Below, in pieces: positions 32,949-64,000 of a DNA stretch of 64,000 nt (the stretch's first letter is position 1; every line of letters begins with the position of its first letter). The stretch is from assembly GCF_030463565.1 (NCBI RefSeq), contig NC_134653.1, positions 27,279,150-27,343,149 of the forward strand. The letters are read 5' to 3'. The notes below the pieces were generated by a model. That model was not told the DNA's origin. It searched no databases and saw nothing but the letters and a program-made list of their open reading frames with translations. This DNA comes from Pelecanus crispus (Eukaryota; Chordata; Aves; Pelecaniformes; Pelecanidae). The translations under genes were made by a program, and so were the position numbers.

Positions 32949-35900
32949 GTCTTCAGTAATTCCTTCTTTCTCCCTAGGGCAAAGTATAAACTACAGTTTT
33001 ATATGCAGTATTTGCTTTTTAAATCAATAGTGAAATAATATTTTAGGTCTCATTTGAATTATTTGTGTGGTGTGTTAATCTTCAGAAAGCTTCATTTGGC
33101 TAGTAAGCATTTTATTTCTTATTTTAAAATTTAGTGTTGGGCAGAGACAAATTTATTGTTGGTTCCTAATACAGTGTCTTCCTAAGGAATGTGGTGTTCT
33201 TTAGAAGCATAAAGCTAGTCTTTATCTGTGATATATGCCTTTTGAGAAACTGAGTGAAGTAGGGCTTTTTCCACTTACAGTTCAACAATATTGATGTCTT
33301 CTATTTTCAGTGCTGAAACCCCATCCTCTTTTTCCTTCCTGGAGAAGGCATGAGGGGAGAAATTGGTACCAAGAGGTCATAAATTCACTTTAGGAGCCTG
33401 AGTGAGCAGCTGCTTTTAGAATCTGTATGCTAATTAACGTCTTGTCCTTATTTTAAGTTGTTGGACTCATTTGTATCTTCTTCTCAGTTTTTAAACTATA
33501 ATTACACAATCTTCTTTCAGTGAGAAAGTGACTTAGAGCTTAGTTTCTCTGGAAGAAAAACAGGAACAGTGGTATCTAACCCTCCCTGTCCTCTAAGTAT
33601 CTTTGAAGTTTCTACCTTTGAGTTTCAGTAAATCACAAACGGTGTTTTTCAATGTCAAATTTACGGATATTTTAAAATAATGCTGTGATGAAGCATGAGG
33701 ATTATACTTAGTTACTTTGTTTAGTTTCACATACTTACATCACTTTCCTATGCAGTTGCTGTTCTTGAAGCAAATACTGTTGCCTGTTTTCAGGAACACT
33801 TCTAAAACATGCTTTTTTTTTAAAAAAAAAAGCATTATGGATGAGAAACATTTGACTTTACGCATTCTTTTGTCACTGATGACCTCTGTGATACATTTGT
33901 AAGAGTATAAATGGTTTGTACTGTAAAAGCTAATGTTAGCCTGTATTTCTTTTTGAGTTTATACATCCAGTGGGTTATGTTACTATATTACTTGCTATAA
34001 TAAGCAGATCCCAAAGGTGTTGGTCTTTTACTGTGCGTGCAAAGATCGCGTGTGCAATGTGTATCTGGCATGTTGTAAAATGTGTCAGACCTGATGAATG
34101 TGCTCTGTAGACTTGATAAATGTGTATTGCAAATGGCCATTGCTGGATGTCTGCAGGCCAGCTGGAGCTACTGCTTTGTCTAGATTGCCAGACAAGGTTG
34201 TCAAGCTTTGCCCAAACGTATGATAGCCATGTTGTTGCCAGTACCCTAACCTTCATTATAGCACTGGTTTTCTAGCTCTATGAGCTGTTAAAAAGCTATA
34301 GTTCTGATTTACTGGATTTGTTGCAAGAATATAGTTTTTTTCTTTAAGGTAATTTTTTAAATGCAGTCAGCTTCACAACAAGCTGTGCACTGAAAAATCA
34401 TTTGATTATTTCTCAAGCATGCTACGGATAACTTTTTTTGTGTAGCCTGTAGAATATCAAAATATCATTCAATAGTAATGATGCCAGTTTTACTAAACAA
34501 CTCTATCCTCTTTGGTCTTTTCAGTTTTAGTTTTCAATTGAATAAGATCAAAAGCACAAGTAAGTGTTCAACTCATAAACATGAAAAAGGCAAGAAATGT
34601 AAGTACGGCAACTTGGTCCTACCTGTAAACATTAGCATCTGCTTCTGGAATCTAGTAGGCAGTTGTACCACTTAAAATTATGTGTGTATAGCAAACATAT
34701 TACCTTCATGGGGCTTTTCTGGTTTGGGTTTTGGTTTTCTTAGGAGTGTCTCATCTCAAATTATCTCTCAGTTATTTAATCTTCTGTGAAGGCGTTCTGA
34801 TTACTAGTAGCCGTATGGCAAGACCGGTGCATTTTTGACATTCTGATGATGAAACTGCAACGGCAAACAGTTTTCTGTGTCTGTTCATGCCAGCTTTCAG
34901 AACTAAAGGGAATCTGGAGGCTATAAACAAATATTTTCAGTGTCTTAAAATGAAACTTCCTGTTGCTTCTGCTAACAGCACTTAGGGGTCTGAGGATGCA
35001 AAACTCCTGGAGTTTTACTGACTTTGGTAAAAGTCAGACTTGAAGTATACTTGTGTGCAGCTGAGGTGCTGATGGGAAGGAAGGAGGGTGTGTTAGTTTA
35101 TGGTGTTAATTTCGTTAGCTGAAATGAATTAGTACTCCTGATCATTGTGTTTTTGTGTAGCACATCTCATGCACTCAATCATCAGTCTGCTTTTTGTGCC
35201 TTTGAAGTGCTTCACTTTTTAAGAGATGGAAACAACTAAATGTGTTTCGTGTTTCTAATCAGCCACAGGATATTAGGTTCAGATAAACTTGATCACTTAT
35301 TTCCACCCAGAATCTGTAAGACTGAAAGGGGAGTGGAAGTTTCCTCCTCTTCATCTTCCATCCTATGTCTTCTGACTCAGGGGAGACAAAGAAAAGAGCA
35401 GCCAACTGTCCTACTCTTGCAAGAGGGAAGAAGGTCCCCATGTGACTAGTCCTTCTGGTAGTCCATGCTTCAAGTTACGGTAGTTGGCCAGTCTACCCTT
35501 TCTTAGGTTGTCTTCCAGGATTAGCAGTTCTTGTGATAACTGCAGCATTCGCGTCTCCTGCAGCTGCTTCTCATTTGAGTAAAGTCAGCTTTGTTTTCTG
35601 GGGTTTCATTTATTTGCTCATTGTTGGAATGACAGTATTGACAGTTGTCTGTTGTTGGAGAAAACTTGAAGGCAAGGTAAAGATGCTGAAGTGTCCTGAC
35701 TGTGGAACACGGTGGGTTACTTCTGGTTTCTTCTTGGAGATAATCCTCATAATCATATGACTAGTATTACATTTTGTAAAATCCCATGTGTTTATTAACA
35801 TGATTTTTAATAATAAATAGTTTCAGGGAACCTGAATTTTTCAACTTCTTTTAATTTTTATAAAATAATTTTTTCTCTGCAACTGCTGTTACTCTTGCAG

Positions 35901-36350
35901 TACTTTAGTTACCAAGCTGGTGGTAATCTTTTCTCAGATCCAGTGTTGTTGGTAATCAGGCTGTTGCCTGAATACTCCCACAGTATTTTCCTTTCCACAG
36001 TCAGAAATAAAGAACATTGCTGCCCTAGTAAGCCTTTCTTTTGCTAGCTAACAAACGAACTTGGCAACATGGGTCACTTATAAAATATCCTCAGTACAGT
36101 GCCATTTGTGGAAAGAGAAGTGAAAAAAAATTATTATTTGGAGTGGAGCTGTAGGAAGCACTTAGTTCTTGGTAAAAATTCCTTTTTAAAGAAAGCAAAA
36201 ACCATTGGTCAGTCACATGCATTCTGTTTGGCTCTAATTTGTGGTCTTTACTGCTATTCTGGACTTCTGGTCTTAAATAGAGCATTATAAAAAAAGACAT
36301 TGCTTTTCATTTGTATTTTATATTTAAAATTTCTTTCTTTCTGCTTGTAG

Positions 36351-36387
36351 ATTTGTTTGTAAATGCATCATAAACAGACAGCCCAGA
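36351..36387 (+). other. SPECC1L: SPECC1L 5' UTR segment with overlapping upstream ORF
   Basis: Thirty-seven nucleotides lie between the acceptor TTGTAG (ending 36350) and the start ATG. They contain an upstream ATG at 36363 in another frame. Its ORF runs 26 codons and ends at TAA 36441-36443, overlapping the main start. The upstream ATG context is weak (T at -3, C at +4), whereas the main ATG has A at -3, so leaky scanning would be expected. Confidence 0.6.
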
Positions 36388-36540
36388 ATGAAGAAAGCAA
36401 GCAGGAGTGTTGGCTCAGTGCCCAAAGTGCCTGGAGTAAATAAAACTCAAACAACTGAAAAAGCCAAACCAGAAAACGGCTCCTCGGTGTCTGCAGTAAC
36501 AAAACTCTCCAAAACCGGGACATCAGCATCTCTTTTAAAG
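36388..36540 (+). CDS. SPECC1L: SPECC1L (cytospin-A) first coding exon, start codon
   Basis: This exon encodes residues 1-51, beginning [14 protein letters not shown], the same N-terminus as human SPECC1L. The start is chosen for that match and for A at -3. The segment is basic and rich in Ser, Thr and Lys, with no signal peptide, as expected for a cytoplasmic cytoskeletal protein. SPECC1L crosslinks or coordinates actin and stabilised microtubules and affects adherens junctions and cell migration. The exon ends in phase 0 at TCTTTTAAAG|GTAATA. It is too short to show as an ORF on its own and was found by similarity to human. Confidence 0.95.
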
Positions 36541-39500
36541 GTAATAAGCAATAGAATGTTCTGATTATTTATGTTTTTTACAATAAAGCTTTAAAGAGTA
36601 GAATTTTAAGGCATGTCTATAATGCAGCTTAGACTAGAGATTTGTTATACAGGTAACTGAAGGGAATTTGGGTAGTTGCGCAGCACTGGCCAGGGTAATA
36701 GGACTTTGTGTGGCATTCATGCTGTAGTTTTCATATTGCAATGTGTGATGTGATGGAAAGCAATAAACTTTGTAGAACTTGGCTATTCTGCAAAAGGAGC
36801 AGAGTGGAAGTTGCGTTCTGATGGATGTTATTAGTAGTGTCGTGTGTTATGCTTGAATGGTGTGTCAGTGACTAATGGGATTTGGTAAGAGCTATTTACA
36901 AATTCTGAAAAAAAGAACTAATGAGGTATCTAACATGAGAAACTTTTTGATATCAGTGATCCGTGTCAGGTCAGCGCAGCTGCATTCTTCTAGCTGTTTT
37001 GGCCTTTGCTTTGTGTGAAGTACTGCTTGAGATGAATTTTCACAAGTTGATTCTTGCTCCTAGAACAAGTTCAAAGGTAGAGGTTTTCTCTTATATTGGC
37101 AAAACAGGGCAGTAGACTTAGGAGCATATGGTTTTCCACAACCAAGAAAAATAAGACATACTGAGGTGTGCTTGTATGGAGTTTTCACCTGCGAGTGAAC
37201 ACACCTGCGTTGGGTGGATGGTACAAGCTTGTCCAGTCTGCCTCCCTCTCCTGGCATAGAAACATGGCTGGACCCACCTCCTTTTGCCTTTCTGCAGCCC
37301 AGTATGCAGAGCTGTGGTGCTGCTGCCGCTGCCACCCTGGAGCAAATGAACAGAACAAGGAAAAGGGCTGGTGTCTGCAACTGGGACCTGAACCACTGTC
37401 ACCTACAGGAAGCCAGATAGGCCATTTAAATAACTGGCAAATAAAGACCTAAAATTAAAGAGGTGGTAAGGGTTGAGGTCTGTCTGTAGTAGCTATGCAG
37501 GATTACTGAAGTTGAAAGGTGTGTTCCCTTTCTCTCTTTTCTTCTTGCCCTTTTTTTTTTTTCTGGAAGAATAATTAATACTCTTGCTGATGAACTTGCG
37601 AGCCAGGTTTCAGCTGGCAGATTTTCTCCTGGTGCTCCCCCTTTCCGCTGCCACCCAACATATCTTGCAGTTTGCTTAACTTTAATCTTTTGATGCTTGT
37701 TGACGCTAATTATTTTGTATTTCTAGAAACTTCTCAAAGAATACGGAAACAAAAGTCCTTTGTAGTTTACTTATCAAGTTTCTTATGTTACACATCTCAG
37801 TGAGGTAAAGGAGGAGGATGATCTCACACTGAAGAAATTTGACCCAGTATGCTTTCACAATTTTACTTATATTAGTAACACTTCTGGCTATGTTTGGGTG
37901 TAGGATTAGAATTTATGACAATTGTATGATTGAGGCACAGTGAAAATTACTAAGACTTATCTCAGCTTTATGTTACAGCCAGGCTTACTCATACAGTTGG
38001 ATGTCTTTTACTTGTTAAGCTGCTGTTGTGCCAGCTGTGTGACTTAATAATAGTGATGACTCTTTATCTTCTTAGATTGTTCCATACTTATACAAGAAAG
38101 TTAGTTGTTTGTATTTTTTTGACTTACAGATACTGGCACATCACATTTGTAATTACTGGCTTGAAAGGGGTGTTAATAACAAGTTGTATTTTTTTTTAAA
38201 TAATTTTTTGTATAGTATTATATTTGATCTTGTTGATGAAGCATTTGATTTGTTGTTTTCCACATAGTGGTTGTGGGATCTTCTCTTAAACTTGATGAAT
38301 TGGGGTGTGTATTACGAATTTCATCTAATATTCCTTGACAGAAAGACCCCAATCACAGCTAGCATTAAATAACTTTAATTGCAACAGCTTACTAATTTGT
38401 TTAGTCCTCAAAGTAAATGTGCATATAGATACAGAAAACTTTGAGTAGAATATTGAATGAAAAGACACTATTAAGGACCAGAAATACAGAGTTACCGTAC
38501 TACAACAATCTTAATCCAGTCAGTAATAATGCTGAGAAATCGAAAATTATGTTCTAATTATAGTATGGGTTTTTTCTTATCCACTTCATGATATAGCCAT
38601 AGGCCGGTGTTCAGCTTTGGGTGGGCTTCTTTCACTAGACGTTGTTCCATAGTGTCCTTTTTCACTGAGTTTTCAAAGTGTGTGGACAATGAACACAGGA
38701 AGAAACTGTGAGACCCACCCTTCTGTACAGCTGAACACTGTTCCAGAGGTTGGTCTGTCTGCTTCAGAATGCCTTTTTTTGTAGGTCACTTTTTCATAGG
38801 TTTTTGCCTCCCACTTTGCCCAGGACTATTGTAAATGTTCAGCAACCCCACCACCCCACACACATTATTACAGCAGAAGGTTAACTGCCAGCCACTTCTA
38901 GTTTTTAATCTGTCAAAAAATACTCTGCAAATAACAGCATGTTCTTGGTTTTTTACTTCTTCAGCTAATGAGCTTGTGATCATGCTAACACTCACAACTG
39001 TAATTAGACGGCAGCTGTACTTCATACAAAAGAACTGCAAAATCCTGTGTCCCTGAAAAGCCAGGACTTGGACACCAACATTTGAATATTAAAAATTAGA
39101 ATCTGTTTTCAGTATTCATGTGTCTAGGCTTCAGTATTCTGTTTGCAAAGTGCAATAACTTAATTACAGATTGTTGTGAAGTTTGATGTTTCAAGCACTC
39201 AAATGCAGCAACAGCAAGCATCAAAGAAAATCCCAGGTAGGAATAATTAGATAGATATATAAATGAATTTGAATGAGATGCAGTAAATAGGATATACATG
39301 TTGAGAACCTAAGATGGAATTAATTTAGAGGTGATCATTCAAGTTTCATTGCACTGAAAGAAAGATGGGGGGGAAATGGAATATGAATTGTAGAATTATA
39401 AAGTTTTTTTATATAGAAAATCAAAATAGGTCTGGATGAGCATTTCTAATTATGATATTTTCTAATTTTTCATATTTTAATGTAGGGATTTTAATGGTAA

Positions 39501-42076
39501 GCAGGATTGCAGTTTTCATTAATTTAATTTCATTCATCACAGGAGAAACCATTCTTCTGTGAGGAAGAAGCTGTTTAATAAACATACGACATTGATTTTT
39601 CTTCCCTTAAAAATATACACTATGAAAATACTTTGATTTTTAAAGTCAAGAATGGTTGCCATTATCGAGCATTAAGAAAAGAGAGCTAGCTGCTGGTTTG
39701 TAATTTTTCCAAAGCTTTGCTAAATAGTTTTCTTTGCCAAGAGTATAGTGTTACAGTTTTGAGAAACTGTTTACTAATTGGCTGCAGAGGAGGCAATGCC
39801 TCCCAACCTAGACTAGAAATAGTTTATGGGTAAGTCAGAAGAAGAATAGCTGTCTTGAATTCCTTTGTTCAGAAAGGACTGGAGATGACTAATGTCAGAA
39901 AGTGTGTATTTTACGTACCACTTTTTTTTTTTCTTCAAGCTGAGTCACATCTTGACCTATTTGGCTTGATAACATGTACTTGTACTATAAGTGTCTAAAA
40001 GCTTAATCTAATTTCCTCACTCTTTCAACAGGGTAAAAATGCTGACAGCTAATAGTCCGTTTGAACTATCATATTTGCCGACTGATGGCAGATTCAGTAG
40101 CAAAATAGAAAATAACTGTTCTATGCCTCTTTGTAACACCTTGTTTTAGGTGATAGTCGCATAACAAGGTTGTTTCTGTCTCCCTCTATCCTCATGCCTG
40201 CAAAATTAGTTTAGATTAGATAAGAAATCTGATTAGATTACAGGTTAATGGAGGATTGTCATACAGTAGTAGTTTGTGCTCAGCTCTTCCCCCGTGCACA
40301 AGTAGCGTGGGCTTTGTCGATTTTGTAGCCCTCCAACATTTTCATTTTCCCGTTGGTACTTACATTGCATCTGGTGTTTTGCATGGCTGTGTGACATAGC
40401 AGATCAAGAACTGATCTGACTCCTGGGAGGAAGGAGCTCTTTGAAAAGGCTTCAGTTTACACAGCACCGTGTGTAAGCACATGGAGAAGAGCAGGATAGA
40501 ACAACAGTGGCTTTTTCACAGCAGAAAAGCCAGCTTAGATGCACATCAAACTAGAGCCTCAGAGTAATGTGTTTTATTCCAGCCTTTTATAAACCTTTTT
40601 AGAAGGCTACACCATTTCCTATGTGATTCAATAAAAGCATTCTTGTCCTAGAGGATTTTTACCCTTCCAAATACCTGTTTCTATCTGTAAATTATCTGTA
40701 TTTCTGACAACTGCATCCGGAACAAATATGTTCTTTTCTCAAGCTCCCTCTTGTTTTGCAGCTGCCCTTCTATGTAAATGGCACAAATCCCAACCATGCC
40801 CTTTCCACAATATCGTGATCAGTGTTCCTAACTGTTCTGAAATTCACACTCACAAAATGAAACTGTATAGAATGGGGTGAGATGTAGCTTTTTTTTTTAA
40901 TTAAGCAAGTGTATCTTCATTCTTAATGTATAGAATCGGAATGTCTGGCATATAGTTTTTAACATGAATATATATGGGAGCTAGAAGTTATAAACCTACA
41001 GAATTTGAAAGTCATGATGTAAAGCAACTGGTTAAGTCCTAAGCACTACCTTCTAGCTGGGATGCTGGTTGAGGCTTCAAATGTGTTATCCAGCTGAATA
41101 ATACAGTTACTCAAGGAATGCTGCTAACACAGCCTCTTCTTTTAATTTTTCTTGCCCTTATAATGGGAAGAATCTTTAGCATATTTTGATTTTTTTCTCC
41201 ATTTGAAAAATTGCATTTTAAAGAGTTATGAAGTCTGCCAATTAATGCTTAAGAACTTAGTATTTCTAGAGTTTGCTCTATTCTGAAAGATGTATTCTCT
41301 ATTTGGGAATCCAGTTCTTGAGATTCCTGTGCTTACTGCCTTGTCACATTCCAGGCAGCTTTCTTTGTGGCTAACAGTAGTTTCAGGAAGGATCATATGA
41401 GGTCAGACAAGAAGTCCATCAAACAAGTATCCTGTCTCTGAGAGTGGTTAGTAAAAAGCATGAAAACAAAGCAAGGATATATGGTGAGGGGCTTTTTAAC
41501 CCCCTCTGACTACTGTCCTAGTCTCTAGTTATTTGTGGCTTAGTATTTTGAGCTAGAAAGGGTATTTTATTAATGTTGGATTGATTTTTTTTGTTGCTGT
41601 TGTTGCTGTTGTTTGGTTTGATCTTTTTGTTGTGAGCTTGCCCACCAGAATACGCTTGATCATAGTCTATTGAAGGACATATACTAACTTCCTAGTATTT
41701 GCTGGTTTAATTGTCTAAGAATTGGTTTCATTTTTATGCTTATGTAAACTTTCAGTCAAAATTGAGAAGTGTTACACTGTGTTGTGTTACTGTGCTTTTC
41801 TTAATTTTTTTTTGTCCTTGGTGTTCAAATGTTAATCATTTTGTCTGGGAGAGAGAAGACTCGGTTTCTGTGGTCAATTTGTAAGGATTTGAAGTTCAGT
41901 TTCGACTTGCCAACTCTGCACAGTGCAGTGCATTTATACTTTTCAGCATTCTTGCAGAGACACATGACTAGTCAAATATGTACTTTTTAAACTGATGGAA
42001 TCTTGAACAGAAGAAAAGTTGGCTATGCAGACTTCTCAGCCAGCTGTCTTAAAGCTGCTTCTTCCTTTTCTTTCAG
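36541..42076 (+). other. SPECC1L: SPECC1L intron with ancient repeat fossil
   Basis: A 5536-nt GT-AG intron. It contains a CR1/L3-like fossil near 41390-41560, a GTTGCT-type simple stretch near 41592 and otherwise AT-rich unique sequence. No coding exon was recognised. Confidence 0.8.
41390..41560. repeat. Ancient CR1/L3-like retroelement fossil
   Basis: ATCATATGAGGTCAGACAAG, AAGTCCATCAAACAAGTATC, CTGTCTCTGAGAGTGG and the later TTAACCCCCTCTGACTACTG match the order of a repeat abundant in reptiles, with remembered counterparts GGTCAGACCAATGGTCCATC, TAGCCCAGTATCCTGTCTTC, CAACAGTGG and CCCCTGTCATCC. The copy at 60598-60740 resembles the same consensus, which supports a real family. Confidence 0.55.
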
Positions 42077-42236
42077 ACTAAGAGTAATGATGACCTCTTA
42101 GCGGGAATGGCTGGTGGTGGTGGAGTGACAATGACCAATGGTGTCAAGGCAAAGAAGAGCACTTGTGTATCAACAGTATCTTCATCTTCAGGGACAACCA
42201 TGAACAGTCTGGAAAATAAACCCAAAACTATTGCAG
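42077..42236 (+). CDS. SPECC1L: SPECC1L coding exon 2
   Basis: This 160-nt exon encodes residues 52-104 plus the first base of Gly105. It begins [20 protein letters not shown], matching human [20 protein letters not shown], with two extra Gly here. The rest is Ser/Thr/Lys-rich and probably disordered; this is the least conserved part of the protein. The acceptor is TTTCTTTCAG and the donor GTAAAT. Confidence 0.94.
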
Positions 42237-53789
<11,553 letters not shown>

Positions 53790-53863
53790 ATACAGTTAAA
53801 AAACTTCAGGACCAAAAGCATGACATGGAAAGAGAGATAAAGAATCTTCACAGGAGACTCCGG
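53790..53863 (+). CDS. SPECC1L: SPECC1L short coding exon, coiled coil
   Basis: This 74-nt exon encodes Asn719 (completed) to residue 743, [20 protein letters not shown] followed by HRRLR. It matches human with N for T in EIKxLH. It extends the coiled coil. The acceptor is TTTCCAG and the donor GTAGGT. It is too short for an independent ORF call; it is supported by similarity and by phases that join exactly to both neighbours. Confidence 0.95.
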
Positions 53864-54378
53864 GTAGGTTAAAACCTAAAAACTCAATAGATTGTAGACT
53901 TGGAAAGTCATAAGACCTGTGAAAACGTAGTATGATGAGATGTAATACCATTAAAATAATTATTTCTGACACAGGCATCATATGGCAATATATTTACTAA
54001 TCTACAGAGACTAAAAACCTAATTTTTGAAAAATCCGCAGTGTCACAAAGATACGGCTCTGGGCTTGGGAGAAAATGTTCCTGCGTCTTCTGGTACATGG
54101 TGTAATATTATTTTTTATTCCCCTCCACTTCGAACATTTTCTTTGTTTCTAGAAAAGAAATTCATGACCTTGGAAGTCTAGTTATTTCCAGCAAAACTTC
54201 TTCAATTTAACTTGTAAGTTAGGTTGTGCCTAGTGCCAGAGATGAGGGCCTTTATCATTCCTGTAAATTGTTTTCTGTAACAGCATAGGGAAACTATGAA
54301 TAATAAGGATAACTTTTATTTTTAACTTCAAAATTCTTGCTGCTGCTGCTTTAAATTTAAAGTTTTATTTACTTATAG
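53864..54378 (+). other. SPECC1L: SPECC1L intron
   Basis: A 515-nt GT-AG intron ending in ATTTACTTATAG. A short GCT repeat (TTGCTGCTGCTGC) lies near 54340. Nothing else was seen. Confidence 0.85.
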
Positions 54379-54554
54379 GAGGAGTCAGCAGAATGGCGTC
54401 AGTTCCAAGCTGATCTACAGACTGCAGTGGTTATAGCAAATGATATAAAGTCTGAGGCCCAGGAAGAGATAGGGGACCTGAAGCGTAGATTGCATGAAGC
54501 TCAGGAGAAAAATGAGAAGCTCACTAAAGAGTTGGAGGAAATAAAGTCACGCAA
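54379..54554 (+). CDS. SPECC1L: SPECC1L coding exon, coiled coil
   Basis: This 176-nt exon encodes residues 744-801 plus two bases of Lys802, [20 protein letters not shown] through [12 protein letters not shown]. It appears identical to human over almost its whole length and is among the most conserved segments of the protein. The acceptor is TTATAG and the donor GTATGC. The frame continues open into the intron as far as 54720 but that part is not protein-like and is intronic. Confidence 0.97.
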
Positions 54555-63929
<9,375 letters not shown>

Positions 63930-64000
63930 AGGCATTCTATAAGTGGACCAATCTCGGCTTCAAAACCCCTTGCTACACTGACAGACAAAAGACCAAGCTA
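63930..64000 (+). CDS. SPECC1L: SPECC1L coding exon, cut by window end
   Basis: The first 71 nt of an exon encode residues 888-910 and two bases of the next codon, [20 protein letters not shown] followed by RPS and probably Y. Human has [20 protein letters not shown] followed by RPNY. The window ends inside it. The remaining part of the protein, about 210 residues with the calponin-homology domain, must lie to the right. The acceptor is GTTTCAG. Phase 0 agrees with the previous exon. Confidence 0.95.

Larger units (their letters stand above)
21431..36350 (+). other. SPECC1L: Large SPECC1L first intron (about 15 kb)
   Basis: No coding exon was recognised. The region contains simple repeats (A-run 24216-24232, CTTT repeat 25141-25160, T22 at 28231-28252, C24 at 29216-29239, 12-bp minisatellite 32850-32948), a palindrome cluster at 27862-27931, a MIR-like fossil near 25835-25935 and a CR1-like fossil at about 30985-31425. 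It ends in TTCTTTCTTTCTGCTTGTAG. Further untranslated exons cannot be excluded. Confidence 0.65.

Noticed and set aside
32746-33030. Ser-Leu-Phe-Phe repeat protein
   Set aside because: It is a translation of the 12-bp minisatellite in an intron.

Overview
This window is ordinary vertebrate nuclear DNA, most likely from a bird. It has intron-exon genes with GT-AG splicing, one strong CpG island, low repeat density, CR1-type LINE remnants, and no sign of mammalian Alu or L1. The species cannot be named from the sequence. Every real gene I can support lies on the + strand. I see no prokaryotic features, CRISPR array, intact mobile element or tRNA/rRNA gene, and no new multi-gene system.

Positions 1-9746 hold the last seven coding exons of BCR, the RhoGAP-containing breakpoint cluster region protein. 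They encode the C-terminal 267 residues: the end of the C2-to-GAP linker, the whole RhoGAP domain with its arginine finger, and the C-terminal TEV PDZ ligand. They are distinguished from the paralogue ABR by the C-terminal sequence. An AT-rich stretch without genes follows and may be a very long BCR 3' UTR; a good poly(A) signal lies at 17145-17150. The intergenic part (about 17.2-20.0 kb) carries a decayed CR1 LINE.

Positions 20030-21430 are a CpG island, the probable SPECC1L promoter and untranslated first exon. A large first intron of about 15 kb leads to the exon with the start codon at 36388. Nine SPECC1L (cytospin-A) coding exons follow, all in consistent phase, up to the right edge of the window, where the ninth is cut. 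They encode about 910 residues: a basic, serine-rich N-terminus, long coiled coils and the serine/proline-rich linker. The C-terminal calponin-homology domain must lie beyond position 64000.

The two genes are tandem, with 26.6 kb from the BCR stop to the SPECC1L start. BCR acts in Rac/Cdc42 GTPase control and SPECC1L links actin and microtubules. Both touch the cytoskeleton, but nothing here shows that they are co-regulated. The remaining points of interest are small: an overlapping upstream ORF at the SPECC1L start, ancient MIR-like and CR1-like fossils, a 12-bp pyrimidine minisatellite, inverted-repeat clusters, long poly-C tracts and a C/D-box-like motif.
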